A DNA stretch of 64,000 nt from Heliopora coerulea (GCA_030142905.1 JASJOG010000162.1:143501-207500), one strand, 5' to 3'. Positions 48,891 to 61,575 are shown, counted from the first letter of the stretch. Notes: generated by a model not told the origin, from the letters alone. Numbers and translations are program-made.

Positions 48891-50832
48891 ATATTTTGTA
48901 GTACCTGAAATAGATACGACAAAAAGTACTGGAATCATTTATACTCATTGACGGGTGCATCATGACTCCATGTAAGTTGAGTTTCTGTGAAGTTTCATGT
49001 ATTAAAAACGTGGAACAATGAACTGGTGAAGAAATTGATATACCAAACCCAGACTATCTGTATTCAGTTATGCACCATTTCAACTTTTTGTTAGACATGG
49101 CTATTAAATTTCGGTGTTGACCAGAGGGATCTTTTCCCGGAGTAAATTTTTACCTTGCTATAAATGGATATAAAATGTTCATTTTACTTTGAGTTTTATT
49201 TAGCTTTTAGTGTGAGCATAACAATTATAACTGCTTGTTGCCCAACTAAATTTGAATTTCTCTTTGGCAGTGATTTTGCTCCATGGCACTAAGCTTCAAC
49301 TTCTTGTGGTCTTTTTCCGACGACTGTACTCTTCAATCCAATATGCGATGTTAAAGCTCGTGAAATCAATTACCTTGAAACTAGATCGTGCTCTCTTCTG
49401 GTTTCCTTGCATGGCTCGAATTGCCTGAATGGCCTGAATTGACGGAAGAGAGGGGAATAACCCCACTTCATCGTACTCCATGCACAACATCTTTTCGTCC
49501 TCCTAACGTAGGTATAAGTATTCTTCATTTTACGCGTTTCCATTTTTAATGTTTCTGTATCCTAATTTTGTTCAATTTCTTGTGTTTCGACATTCTGGAA
49601 TGGCTGGATATTTCGCTCAAAGTTAGTTTGAAATCTTTACATTTTACTTTCGCATCAACATAGCGATCCAAAAATTTCCGAACCTGGGAGTTTACAAGCC
49701 GGATAACTGTTCTTCTCGATTCTGTTCTTTCTTCTTAGGGTTCTTAAAATGTTGGGATAACTCTAATATAAAAACTATTTTATTTGATTGAGCTAAAGAC
49801 AATTTTTTATTTGTCGATTAAACCCTATTTTGATATAATTTTCATTGTCCATTTGAAAGTCTTGTCATTGTCCTTCGTACAAAGTGCCGTGGAACAACCG
49901 CGCGTTACTTGGCCATGGAGTGCATGACGACATCTGTCCAATATATGAATTGCCTTCAAGTAAGTGACCACGAGGATTTAACCAACATAAATGAGTGATG
50001 GCTTCATTTTTGGACGAAGTGCAGTTTCATTGAAATAAGTGGGGTAGTTTCGTCTTGGAGTCGGGAGGATTTTATTATTTTATTTTTTAGTACATGTTGT
50101 TATTGTATATTGATTACTCACTTATTAACCGAGTGTGAGGTCTGTGCGGGAAAGTGTTTGCACAGCCATAAGAATTATCCAGACCGAGCTCGAATTTTTC
50201 GGGAAAACAAAACTGTTTCCCTCGGGACCAAACATTAAGTGTATGTTTGTGTGGAATGCTGCTTCTACTGACGAAAATGAGAAAGTGGGTAGCGACAGAT
50301 CTGGTCAGCCTTCGCGCTTTTACGTTAAATCTCTATCGAAGTTCAACATCCGCCAGAACTGCCAATGTAAAAGTTATTCATTCTTTTCTCAAACCTTACC
50401 GACAGTTTATCTTGTGGCTGACTCTTGCTTACTTGCATTTTTTGGTAGATTACGAATAAGGGTGGTGCCAGAGGGGGGCAGTGGAGGTTACAGCCCCCGT
50501 CGGGGAACCTTAACCCCCTCTCGGGGAAAGATAGAAAATTGTTCTGGGAATTGTCACTGATGATACAACACTTATTTATTGTACAAACTATGAGTACTTG
50601 TTGTTAATTGAGCCAAGAAAGATAATAGACTCTTCTCTTCATATCAAATCTAAAAGTAAACTGTTTCTAATCGAGTGTCGCGATTATTCTTGCGAAAAAT
50701 AACATGTTATTTGACTTTCAAATAAGGAAATTGTAAAGGAGTCGTGGTCCTGGGCCCTCTGGTTTAGACCTTCTGTTGGGGACGTCAGATTCTGCGTCTC
50801 GGAATTCCTGGCGCCACCTTTGATTAGAAATA
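48891..50832. other. Non-coding stretch, nothing certain
   Basis: Contains a short plus-strand frame (50135-50560) without family features and a fragment related to the fold-back at 39.5 kb. No gene is supported. Confidence 0.45.
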
Positions 50833-51152
50833 TTATAGCGGTACATCTTTGACAAAACCTACCAACCGGGCTTCCAAATTCCTGGTTACGCAACTCGTTA
50901 CGCATTTTTCATCAGCAGTTTTGTGATCGAGCTTACTACAGTATATATCACCACTTTCCGTTATGAATTTACATTTGAAGCCTACGACAAGAAAGCCAAT
51001 CTTACCTTTGTCCTTCTCCATCTCTTCTTCATCGTTGGTTTCTTTATCGTCGGCTTCTTTCGGCATATCTTCGTCAGAGTAGAGAGCAGCCTCAGCTTCG
51101 TAGTCCCTTTGAAAAGCTTGAGACTGTTTGTTTTCCTCCTCTGTTTTCAAAG
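50833..51152 (-). CDS. Secreted cysteine-rich peptide gene, exon 2
   Basis: The minus-strand exon starts after the acceptor TTGCACTAG (AG at 51154-51153) with CT, which completes the split codon left by exon 1 (phase 1). It encodes an acidic pro-region (about 50 residues, EAEAALYSDEDMPKEADDK) and then a C-terminal part with four cysteines (FKCKF, IYCSK, EKCVTSC) before TAA at 50833. A GTAAGA donor-like site near 51010 could remove part of this exon, so the C-terminus is uncertain. The signal peptide + acidic propeptide + small Cys-rich layout fits secreted peptides of cnidarians; no specific function is claimed. Confidence 0.6.
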
Positions 51153-51637
51153 CTAGTGCAATTTGAATAGGAAGAAAATTATACTAGTTAATGGTTCTTG
51201 AGTTTCGTTATTACTTCAATTGACAGGACCAAATGAGATAGCCACAAGTAAACTTAATGACAATTTCCCCACACTCAGCTTTGCATCTTGCTGTAATATA
51301 GGAAAATGAGGCTTGAAAAACATTAAAGTATGTATAAATAAAGCCCTAACTTACTTGATCCATTGTAACATGTTGAAATACTTCAACAACAATTAAAACT
51401 AACTTAAGTTTGCAAAGTCTGGTGGTTAAATAGACAGCCGCAACCTTGAACAATTCTTAGGTACCAGCAACATGAAGCAAGTTCATCTGTACTAAACGGG
51501 TTGAAATTAAATTTCCAGAACATCAGAAAAATCAAAAAGTGAACAAGCGCGGAATTTTTCGATGCAGCTTGTAACATCATTGTTTTTATATTTTGCGTGG
51601 AAACGCGATTTTGCAGCCGAAATTTTTCAGCCTGATT
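51153..51637. other. Intron sequence (3' part)
   Basis: Intron between the two exons of the cysteine-rich peptide gene, to the left of the Gypsy insertion. Confidence 0.5.
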
Positions 51638-51642
51638 GACAC
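51638..51642. repeat. Target-site duplication GACAC (left)
   Basis: Matches 56173-56177 exactly, flanking the Gypsy LTRs. Confidence 0.9.
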
Positions 51643-51797
51643 TGTTGTGTTTGGACCGAGTAATATAACAAAATACACTACTACTAAATGATTTATTCAT
51701 CAACAACACAAGAAACAGGCGGGAAGACAAAAACTGTCCTCAACAAAACCGGAACCATGCGGTCTTCGGAAGCGCATTACCGGAAGTAAACACTACA
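51643..51797 (-). repeat. 3' LTR (Gypsy)
   Basis: 155 bp, 151 of 155 positions identical to 56018-56172. Confidence 0.95.
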
Positions 51798-51946
51798 ACT
51801 TCCTCCTCCCTATTTTTCATTACATTGTTTTCACCAATTTACACTGAACATCAAACTTAAACGTAACATAGACTGTCCGCTACGAAATGTTCTTACTTGA
51901 AGCTTATTTACTTTGACTATTATACAAGGTTATAACGTATAATCGT

Positions 51947-53515
51947 CTATTGATTGTCAATCAAGCGATTTGGTTTTTGTCTTGCTCTGCGCGGATAGCG
52001 CGGTTCTACAGGCGTATTTTCCGAGGGGCTGTTTAAGACTTCTTCTTTCTCTGTACTACCGGTGGACTGATTGGGCATAGGGGGTGTTGTTAAAGTCTTT
52101 TCTACAAGTCCACACGGATTGGTGGTACGCAGTGGTATGACAGGATCTATGTTTACGGTGGATGTCTGTTCTACAGCTTGAACGTTACAGTCAGGGTCGC
52201 CTGAACGCATTTGGTCTACGTGTCGTTTCCACTGCATGTTTCCCACTTGAACCGTATATGTGACGGGTCCCAATTTCTTCTGAATTACTCCTCTAATCCA
52301 TGATGGTTTATGCGGTCTATTTCGATAATCTCTAACTGTTACCAGATCGCCAACTTGGAGTGTTCGCGGTTTCTTCTCCTTCGGTGTTGATCTTTTCATG
52401 ATGGACTGTTCTAAAGCTGGTCTGATCGCATCCAGCCTAGTTCTCACTCTTCTTCCAAGGAAAAGTTCACTAGGGGTAGTTCTTGTCGTACTGTGGGATG
52501 TTGTGCGGTAAGATAACAGAAATGAAGCAAGTTTCACGTTCAAGGTGCCGCGTCCAGATGCCATCGTCTTCATGGCTTGTTTAAAAGTGCGTACCGCTCG
52601 TTCCGCCTCTCCGTTGGAACTCGGATGGTAGGGTGCGGATTTGATGAGTTATTCCATTTCTCTTTAGGAATTTCTGAAAATCTTCTGACACGAATTGTGG
52701 ACCATTATCGGAAACCACTTCTTTGGAAAGGCCATAGGATGAAAATAAATAGCGTAGAGCGTTGATGGTACTCTCAGCAGACGTCGATGTCATCCTTAAA
52801 ACTTCCAACCACTTTGAATGGGCGTCTACTACGATTAAAAACATTTCCTTCATGAACGGTCCAGCAAAGTCAATGTGTACTCTTTGCCATGGTAACTGTG
52901 GCCAGATCCAAGGGTTTGCTTGAGCTTTGGGTGCGTTGGGTAACTGTTTCTTGCAGGCTTCACATGTTACCACTTTACTCTCAATATCCGTGTCTAAGTT
53001 TGGCCACCAAACGTGTATCCTGGCGAGGGATTTCATTCGTACCATTCCCGGGTGGTTTTTATGTAACTCCGTGAGGACCTCTTCTCGATAACATTCAGCT
53101 ACTATTACTCTTACTCCACGCAGGAGGCATCCTTCAATTGTCAGTTCTTCGTGTATGCGATAGTATGGGCGCAGTTCGTTGTCGGGGTCTCCTTTCGGCC
53201 ATCCACTTCTGGTAAATTCGACCACGCTAGACAGTAACTTCTCATTTCTAGTTGCAGCAGCGATTCGAGTAGCGGTGATGGGCAGATCATTGACTTGCAT
53301 TTTGTTTACCTTCTCGGCTTCTCGAAAGAAAATACCATCACACACTTCCTCTGATGTACGTACGGGGAATCGTGAGAGGGTGCCCGCGTTCCCATTGTTG
53401 TTGGTGGTGCGATACTTGATATCGAACTGATAAGCTGACAGTTGAATTGCCAATCTCTGGATTCTCGACGCTGCTAATACTGGAATTCCTTTCTTTGGGC
53501 CTAAAATTAATGTGA
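51947..53515 (-). pseudogene. Gypsy RNase H end and integrase, frameshifted
   Basis: Minus strand, frames 53453-52581 and 52573-51947. LSAYQFDIKYR ends the RNase H connection. The integrase zinc finger is HKNHPG...C..C (about 53070-52980). The DDE core is HIDFAG (D), SDNGPQF (D) and an E region lost around the break near 52640-52600, where the frame changes just after THQIRTLPS. The C-terminus LQVGDLVTVRDYR is a GPY-like tail region. It would insert element cDNA, but the break disables it. Confidence 0.88.
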
Positions 53516-54835
53516 TGGTTTATGATCTGTCAGTAACGTAAACTTTCGCCCATATAAGTATTGGTGGAATTTCCGTATACCGAATACAATAGCCAGGGCT
53601 TCCTTTTCGATCATCGAGTAGTTTCTTTCCGCCGCTGTTAGTGTCCTAGAGGCATAAGCAATTGGTCGCTCAGAGGAATCTTCTTCGTTGTGGTGTGAGA
53701 TAACAGCTCCTAGGCCATGTGAAGAGGCGTCGACCGCTAGAACTACAGGCTTAGTCGGGTCGTAATGGACCAATACTTTAGAAGAAGCTAGTAGTTTCTT
53801 GACTTCTTTGCAGGCTTGCGCACATTTATCGGTCCATACCCACTCGGTGTCGTTGGCCAATAAATGGGTAAGAGGTTGAACCACGGTGGACATATTGGAA
53901 ATAAACTTACGGTAATAATTGACAATTCCCAGCCATGATTGTAGTTCTCTCTTGTTTCTCGGGTTTTCCAACTTCATAATCGCTTCGACTTTCTTGGGAG
54001 ACGGGTGAATTCCATTCTTATTTACTTTAAAGGCGAAATATTCAACCTCCTCTTGCATGAACGAGCATTTAGAGGGTTTGAGCTTGATGCCAAAGTCATC
54101 CAGTCGTTGTAAGGTCGATTCAAAATTCTTCTTATGCTCCTCATCATTTTTGACGGTTACCAGGATGTCGTCAAGGATATAACCCACGCCACTGATTCCT
54201 TGTAGCACCTTATCCATGGTCTGTTGGAAGATCGCCGGTGCAGCAGCTACACCAAAGGGTAATCTTGTATATCTGTACAATCCAAGGAGGGTGTTAATAG
54301 TTACATATTTACGTGAATCTTCTTCCAAGATTACTTGTTGATATGCGTGTGACAAGTCGAGTTTCGAAAACTTTTTTCCACCATTTAATTTACTGAATAT
54401 TTCTTCAGCTGTGGGAAGTGGATACTCAGGCACATCCAGGACTGGGTTGATCGTGACTTTGTAATCTCCACAAATACGAACGGTCTTGTCTGGTTTCAAC
54501 ACGGGTACTATGGGTGTAGCCCAGTCAGAACTTGATACTTTCTCTAACACTCCTTCTTTTTCCAATCGATGCAGTTCATCTGCAATTTTATCTTTCAATG
54601 CGAATGGTACAGGTCTTGGCTTAAAGAACTTTGGTTGACACTCTTGCTTGACTTTAAGACTTGCTGTTATTCCTTTCACTGTTTCTAGGTTACCCTTAAA
54701 CACTGAGTATGATTTTGACAACTCTTTAGCATTCAGACTGGCTGCTTGGGTGGTATAACGAATAGCTTTCCAATTTAACTTGAGGCAGTTCAACCAGTTC
54801 CTTCCAAACAATGCTGGTCCTCTCCCTTTTACCAC
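53507..54835 (-). pseudogene. Gypsy reverse transcriptase and RNase H
   Basis: 442-residue open frame. RT: WATPIVPVLKPD, FSKLDLSHAYQQV (catalytic D), RLPFGVAAAPAIFQ and GYILDDILVT, where the usual YxDD is YILDD with an extra hydrophobic residue before LDD. RNase H: VVLAVDASSHGLGAV (D), EKEALAIVFGI (E), LLTDHKPSH (D). It ends early at 53507, where the frame shifts to the next segment. Confidence 0.9.
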
Positions 54836-55956
54836 TAACAGGGGTAACTTTGCCTTCTGTGATTCATATTGACCTCAACTGTTGCTTCACCAAATACTGG
54901 TATAGTCTCTCCAATATAAGTTTTAAAAATCACTGAGGGATTCTTCAAAGGTGTAACTTTTTTAAATTTATTATTGTAAAGAGACTCTGAAATTATTGAT
55001 ACTGAAGCTCCTGTGTTCAACTCCATTTGTATTGGCTGGTTATCAATCTTTACCTGGAGCATGATTTCCTTTCTTTCATCAGATTTTATGGTATAAATAG
55101 GCCACTCTTCAATAATCTCTTCTTCAGAATCCTTACTGAGCTCAGTACACCTCCCCTTTGCTAATTTGTTAACTTTGGAAGATTTCTTCTTAATCCTCCC
55201 TTCCTTTCTTGGGGATTTTCCCGTTTTTTCTTTAGGCTTACCAGATTCATCCTTTTGATTATTAGGTTTGCATCGTTGTTTCTTTGGGCACATCTTACTC
55301 AAGTGTCCCAAATTATGGCAAGTGTGACATTGACTCTTCTTATGGAAGCACGAATCAGCACTATGGTTAGATTTACAACACCGAAAACAGTGAAATGATA
55401 TTTTGTTGGTCCTTTCCGTAACATCACCGGAAAGCTTGTGCGCCTCTCTCGCTGCCATCTCCATACTTAACGCGATGTCAACTGCTTTCTGTAGCGTTAG
55501 GTCAGCCTCAGATAACAACTTTCGTTGGATTATCACTGAGGATAGCCCACAGACAAATCGATCACGTAATGCATCATCCAAAAAGACAGCAAACTGGAAA
55601 TGTTCACTAAGCTTACGTAATTCTATCAAATACTGACTTACCGTCTCTGAATCTTTCTGCTTCCTTTGGTGGAATTTAAAGTGTTCGGCTATCACCAATG
55701 GCTTCGGCTTCAAATGATTTCGAATCAACATTTTAAGTTCAGTATACGTCTTCTCGCTTGGCTTAGCAGGGCTGACTAGGTTACGAACTAATCCATAGGT
55801 TTTATGACCACATACTATTAACAGGATAGCTCTTTTCTTTTCTTCGTCTTCTACATCATTTGCTACGAAGTAGTGTTCTAGTCGCTCCATATATTCGTCC
55901 CAATTCTGGTCTGTATAAATATCGAATTCTTCAATCTTTCCAAATACTGCAGCCAT
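54835..55956 (-). pseudogene. Gypsy gag and protease (protease active site Asp to Asn)
   Basis: 373 residues. Gag capsid-like helices start MAAVFGKIEEFDIYTDQNWDEY. Two zinc knuckles (CFRCCKSNHSADSC and CHTCHNLGHLSKMC, about residues 197-225) bind RNA. The protease starts at MELNTGASVSII, where the catalytic DTGA triad reads NTGA, so it should be inactive. The frame is lost near 54850, before the RT frame. Confidence 0.88.
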
Positions 55957-56017
55957 TTGACGTATTTCTTTTAGTAGTTTACAATGTCAAGTGTCGTAAT
56001 CCGATTCTCGTCACCAC

Positions 56018-56172
56018 TGTTGTGTTTGGACCAAGTAATATAACAAAATACACCACTACTAAATGATTTATTCATCAACAACACAAGAAACAGGCAGGAA
56101 GACAAAAACTGTCCTCAACAAAACCGGAACCATGCGGTCTCCGGAAGCGCATTACCGGAAGTAAACACTACA
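56018..56172 (-). repeat. 5' LTR (Gypsy)
   Basis: 155 bp; see the 3' LTR. Confidence 0.95.
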
Positions 56173-56177
56173 GACAC
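56173..56177. repeat. Target-site duplication GACAC (right)
   Basis: Identical to 51638-51642. Confidence 0.9.
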
Positions 56178-56362
56178 TGTAATTCCAGACCAACTTTCCA
56201 GCCCGCTCCAACTGGATTGAGGTTTCAAGACAGCTGAAAGACCGTTTAATTTGTACTTGATTATTTGTTAAGCTAAAACTGGCTTAGTTCGCCAAAGATT
56301 TTGTACCTAGAACGTTGCTTTTGATGTACAAAGTAAATCAAACCTCAATGGTAACAACTCAC

Positions 56363-56429
56363 CAAAAATGCATGCCGAAGCCAAGAGTAAGGAGCAAGTT
56401 ATTGCAAAGGTCTTCATAGTCTTCTCCAT
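56363..56429 (-). CDS. Secreted cysteine-rich peptide gene, exon 1 (signal peptide)
   Basis: 67-nt exon, too short for ordinary ORF lists. ATG at 56429, product MEKTMKTFAITCSLLLASAC..., a typical signal peptide with a basic start and hydrophobic core. The exon ends with a GTGAGT donor (56362-56357) in phase 1, which fits exon 2 at 51152. The intron is about 5.2 kb, of which 4.5 kb is the Gypsy insertion. A TATA-like box lies about 60 bp upstream. Confidence 0.65.
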
Positions 56430-56485
56430 AGCTTTCCAATCAGGCTACCACGACGACCAAATGATGACCAAGTGAAGAAATATCT

Positions 56486-56494
56486 CCTTTTATG
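56486..56494 (-). promoter_or_regulatory. TATA-like box (CATAAAAGG)
   Basis: About 60 bp upstream of the ATG of the cysteine-rich peptide gene; the spacing allows a transcription start about 25-30 bp downstream and a short leader. Confidence 0.45.
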
Positions 56495-57456
56495 CATTTT
56501 TGTGAATTCTAATTTAAATGTGAATTGTCTAGCTGCTGCCGGCACCGGAGCCACTGAAGGAATGTTATTCATTAAGTGATATTGGTTTTCTTTGTAGTTA
56601 TTTTAACGTTTCTCATTTTTTGGTATAAAGAACTATTTCAGGTATTGGAAAATAAAATTCACCAAAGGTCAGTACATCAAGAGTTTTTGATCTTTCAGAA
56701 CTAATTGTTATCTTATTTCCTGGACTTTCAATTCAAACAAGACAACTCCAGAAGTCCCATTCCCCGACTTAAGACTGGAAAACACCCACTTGAAAACACC
56801 TGGCGTTCTATTTCGATTTCTATTCCACACTCAAAAAGAAATCAATGAATTCAATAAACAGCGGGCGTTTCCTCTTTATTTGTTGACCGTTTTCTCTTTT
56901 GAATTAAGCCGAGAGTGCTTTTAGACTACAAGGCCCAGTTCAAACGTCGAGCTTATCATGTGCCGAAACTAATTAAAAGAAAAAACGGTCAACAAGTAAA
57001 AAGGAAACACACACTGTTTTCAGAATCTATTGGTTTATTATGAGTGGTAAATAGAAATCGCAATAGAAAGCCAGGTGTTCTCAAGTGTTTGTTTTCAAGT
57101 CTTAAGTCAGAGAAGGGGACATCTGGAGTTTTCTCACTTGATTTGGAAGCCCAAAAAATCGGATAACAACTTGTAATTTATCATGCAACATTAATTGGCC
57201 AAAGCATTGATGATAAACTGTCTGGTAGAATCCTATTACTGAAACATCAAAAAGAACTCAATTTGCTATGATCATCGACCATAATCTAAATTTAACTACC
57301 GTAAATCTCTTTGCAATCGAGCAGAACAATTAAACAATAATCAACCGAAATTGCCAAGAAAAAAATTCTCAGACAACAGCTACGACTACGGCTCTAGAAT
57401 GGTATGACAACAAAATGATATATACAAGCATGTGCGTGCTCAGCACGACTGCTCTA
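56495..57456. other. Non-coding stretch, nothing recognised
   Basis: Contains a weak internal inverted similarity (AGAAAGCCAGGTGTTCTCAA / GAAAACACCTGGCGTTCTAT; about 57068 and 56795) suggesting an old fold-back. Confidence 0.45.
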
Positions 57457-57753
57457 CAGGGTGTCCCAAAAAAAACGAAAACTATTGAAATCACTTATTG
57501 TTAAAATTTGAATGACCTAGGAAAAAGCTGAACGTAATGATGCGTAAAATATTGACAAGGTGCATGTATTAAAATTTAGGTAAGAAAATCGCCTTGTAAA
57601 GTGCACGATTTTTTGCCGTGGGAATGTATAAAATTACTTACATCAATCATTTATGCACTCGTGGGGACGAACAGAGTGCTAAGATATTCAAATTCTAACA
57701 ATTAAATTGTTATTGGTGATTTCAATAGTTTTCGCTTTTTTTGGGACACCCTG
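57457..57753. repeat. Mariner-type MITE with TA duplication
   Basis: 297 bp. Ends CAGGGTGTCCCAAAAA... and the exact inverted ...TTTTTGGGACACCCTG, flanked by TA on both sides. TIRs of about 38 bp (CGAAAACTATTGAAATCAC) are the mariner/Tc1 signature. No transposase inside. Confidence 0.9.
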
Positions 57754-59185
57754 TATTTTGCCAAAATTGCGTTAGCATTTTTAAAGAATGTTCTTCTCAG
57801 TGAAATTAAATTAGTGGGATATCGAAAGCTACGGTTACATGTCAATTTTTGGTGCGGATTTGTTTTGTAATGACGTTCCGAGGTTTAATACGGTGATTAG
57901 TTCATTATCACTTCGGTTTCCAGTGATGCCCCACGATACTTAAATTCACTTAATAACCGCTATAGTTCATTGGTTAATGTCCCAGGGTTAATATATATTA
58001 TCCCTAAGACATTAAGAAGTCGTCCAGCTGTACAAAAACCTAGCAATAAAAGAACGATGAAATCCCAATTTATTTTTAATCACTCAAATCAGATAGCACT
58101 GCACTGCAACATTCCATATGAAGACTCTATGATAATGAACTAAGAAGGTTAGTTTCCGCAACCTCGGTAAGTACTTCGGTAATTAACCTCTGCGCCTCGC
58201 ACTTCGGTTAATAACCATCGTAGTTACTACAGTTTCGGTAACTGACCTATAAGTGTAACATTCACCTGCAACGCGTATCTTAGCGATGCCGTAGAATTGA
58301 AAGTTTTTGAATTTGGTCAAAAACCTGCAACGCCATGTTGCAACGGAAATCTAAGTGAGTTTTGTTTTTTTTAAATTAGTACAATTATCCACTAAATCAG
58401 ACTTACGGACGGTAATTCTATAAACAATCTAGGGATAGTTCTTTCTAAAAGATCCGATCCACTCTCCTGTTTTTCTTCTTCACTGATTTATAATATCCTT
58501 CAAATTGTCGAAGCATAAAGTTACCCAAACTTTTTAAAATTTAGCAAGTAGACGGTTCCCCTTATTACGTTAGCTGAATACAACTACCAGAACTCTTTGC
58601 AGTTCTTTTCCATTTTCATGCAAACATTGAATTCCCAAAGCAAATAGAAAGACAGTTGCTCCGATTAACATCACAAATAAAATTTCGAAAGGCAGTCTGA
58701 TAGTTGTATACAAGGGGAACCTGTTATTCGTGCTAACGAATTCGCTGACTGCTACATGTAGTATGAATTAGGCTCTTAATATCAAAAAATTCTTAATATT
58801 ACTCAAAAAATCTGCCAGAGGATATTTCTTTAAATGTATTGCGAGATAGTTCTGAAGTCTAGCCTTCTGAATAGCTCAACAGCTGTATGTTTTTGACTTT
58901 CACAAAGCAACTTCCATAAATTCTGTAAAGATCTTTATTGTCGTATATAGACGTAACCTGGAATTGAGACTACAATATTTCATCCGGATAGAAAAAGAAT
59001 GAAATATTTGATTTGATACAAACTAGTCCATGTGTCTAATATTTGAGATCCTTCCAAGCCTCGTTATAGGAGTATTTTATAAAAATCCTGTTGAAATTAT
59101 TTCATGCTTTATAGTATAATTTAGGACCAGTAAATCCCCCACAAGTTACGACTCAACTCTTTAGATTTAAATTCTAATTAATGAA
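57754..59185. other. Non-coding stretch, nothing recognised
   Basis: No supported feature. Confidence 0.5.
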
Positions 59186-61421
59186 TTAATGGATGAATCT
59201 ATTCGCCCACGCGGTTATTCTAAGTATTCTTTCTAAGAAGCTATACTTCTCTAAGTCAACTACCTTATCAATTCCAAAAGTTTCTTTTACTCTAACATTA
59301 ATCGAAACTACCTTCTTCGCTTCATCTTTGCTCTCTGGTGTCTCAAACGACTTACATCGTGGCCATGTGTCTTCGCTTCCTGATAACCATTTTGGACCTG
59401 ACCACCAAAGTTTATTTTCATTTAATTTTGACGGTGCCATTCCTCTCGACCCTAAGTCTGCCGGGTTTTCTGTCCCTGGGCAATGACCCCAGTCTGTTTT
59501 ATGGGTAACCTTCAAAATCTCATTGACCCTATGCCGTACAAATTGTTTCCATTCGCCTTCATTCCTAATCAAGCAAAGTGCAGTTTTACTGTCTTACCAA
59601 AACTTAGTTTTTGAAATTTCGAGTTGCGATTTAAGAGCATTTTTCACCGAATTCATCAATCGCGCCAAGGCTACTGCTGACATAAGCTCTAGACGCGGGA
59701 TACTAAGGGACTTGAGCGGTGCTATCCTGGTTTAGCAGTAAGCAATCGAATGTGAATCCCTCGTTCCGTTTCACAGACGAAGTATATCACAGCGCAATAA
59801 GCTTTCTCGCTGGCATCTCCGAACCCCTGTAGTGAACAATTTAATACCTTGTCATCACTTCTACCGTAAAAACACCTTGGCACAACAATTTCCTTCGTTT
59901 GTCTCATGTCACCAACCCATTCTGACAGTTGCCTTGCATGCTCGTTGTACAACTCCTCATTCCAACCAACATTACTTTTACACAATGCTTGAAACAATAT
60001 TTTCATGGGAACGATTGCTGGCCCAATTATGCCTAAGGGATCAAATACGGTGGCAAGCATGCTTAAGATGTTTCGTTTTGTATGGGACAATCTGGCTGCC
60101 TTCCCGCCAAACCGCGATAAATTAAAGTTAATCGTATCTCCAACACAATTCCAGTTCAACCCTAAGACCTTTTCGCAACTAGAGCTGTTTTCCTCCTTTA
60201 ATCCTATACTCGATTTAGCAAATGTCTCAACCTCTTCCAGCCTTGTTACTTCTGCTGCGCTGTTATCCTTAACTTCACAATCCTTCACCAGTGTGGTTCT
60301 CACTTCCTCGTCATTTGTCAACCATTTCCTTAATCTAAACCTTCCTGCTGCCATTCTAGACTTCGCTTTCTCATACAAACTAACTGCTTCCTGTGTAGTT
60401 TTGCCTCCGGACACCAAATCGTCAACGTAGAATCCATCAAACATTTTCCGCACGAACTCGCTTTCATCCAATGTATATTTTTCGATGTGGCGCCTCAATG
60501 TCGCGTTCAAAAGAAAAGGCGAAGCATTTGATCCGAATACGACTCTGCAAAATCTATACACGACTACCTCTGGCTCTTCACTCGAAATATCTCTAGCCCA
60601 CAGAAATCGTAAGCAGTCTCTATCCTTCTAATGTACTTCGATATTTAATAACGCTTTTTCTATGTCTCCTACTAGAATAACCTTGTTTTCTCGAAACCTT
60701 AACAAAATATCGAACAACAGTGAGGACAGGGAAGGGCCTACGTGCAAACAATCATTTAGAGACGTTCCCTTCTTCCCCACCTTCGAGGTAGCATCGTACA
60801 CGATCCTTAGTTTAGTTGTTTTCGCTTCTTTACGAATAACTGCCTGGTGAGGTAGATAGTGAACCTTTCTTGTCTTTTCTAATTCGCTCACTCCTTCCAC
60901 TATACCAGACTTTAACTGATCCTTAATTATTGCGTCATACTCCCTTAACAATTCTGGCTCCTTTTTAAGCCTCGCTATTTGCCCCTTCATTCTTGCAAAA
61001 CTATTTGCGTAATTCGTAGGCAACACCTCATGACCTTGTTTCCATGGTAACCCCTCTGAGTATCTTGCCCATTGAAGGATATCTTGTCAACTAAGGCCTC
61101 GTGCACGGTATCTACTTCTCTAATTCCGAGAGTCGCTAAATCCTACAGCTTACGTACGCTGACGTCCAGTTCCCTAACACTCGTATTCTCTTGCGCCACG
61201 AAGTTGACGCACACCGCTTCATCGACAGGCTTTCCTTTCATCGGACCTGATAAAACCCAACCTAAAGATGTTTCGATCGCCACTGGTTCATCAATTCCGC
61301 CTCTAACGATCTTCCCACTCTGAAATGCCCAAAGATTATCTGCTCCAACTAATACATCTATTTCTATAACCTCCTTGTCCTCCCTGTTTTGACGGACAAG
61401 CTTGCATGATTTGTCGTACAA
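59186..61421 (-). mobile_element. BEL/Pao retrotransposon fragment (pol)
   Basis: Minus-strand frames 61421-61143, 61026-60628, 60561-59722 and 59572-59186. Protease-linked region: IDVLVGADNLWAF...GGIDEPVAIETSLGWVLSG, typical of Pao elements. RT: VHYLPHQAVIRKEAKTTKLRIVYDAT, ILVGDIEKALLNIEV, CRVVFGSNASPFLLNATL, FYVDDLVSGG (catalytic DD). RNase H to integrase linker: WKQFVRHRVNEIL, HCPGTENPADLGSRG. No LTRs, gag or integrase core in the fragment. Frame breaks fall between each piece. Confidence 0.9.
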
Positions 61422-61482
61422 TTTCCGTCCTTCTCACCTTCCCTTTCAATCATTTCCTTCAACTTCCTACAAATAGACTTAA

Positions 61483-61484
61483 GG

Positions 61485-61521
<37 letters not shown>

Positions 61522-61575
61522 GTCTGTCGTATGAAAATAATTCATACGACAGATACAACTATATGGAAACCTCCC
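61483..61575. repeat. Fold-back TIR-like repeat (GGTTTCCATAT)
   Basis: GGCTGGTTTCCATAT...GTATCTGTCGTAT and the inverted ATACGACAGATACAAC.ATATGGAAACC, loop about 8 bp. CGACAGATACAAC recurs at about 61600, just upstream of the MADF gene. Terminal style is like Harbinger/PIF elements. Confidence 0.65.

Larger units (their letters stand above)
51643..56172 (-). mobile_element. Ty3/Gypsy LTR retrotransposon, complete by ends, ORFs broken
   Basis: 4,530 bp with 155-bp LTRs (TG...CA) that differ at four positions, flanked by GACAC. On the minus strand, a primer-binding site starting TGGTGACGAGAAT follows the 5' LTR, and a purine tract (AGGGAGGAGGAAG) precedes the 3' LTR. Domain order gag, protease, RT, RNase H, integrase is Ty3/Gypsy. 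The high LTR identity indicates a fairly recent insertion, yet the coding region has frameshifts. Confidence 0.95.

Noticed and set aside
48469..48938. Open frames on the minus strand with repeated HL/YKHL
   Set aside because: They are translations of the minisatellite.
50135..50560. 141-residue plus-strand frame as a gene
   Set aside because: No domain, signal peptide or splice support; it includes a repeat fragment.
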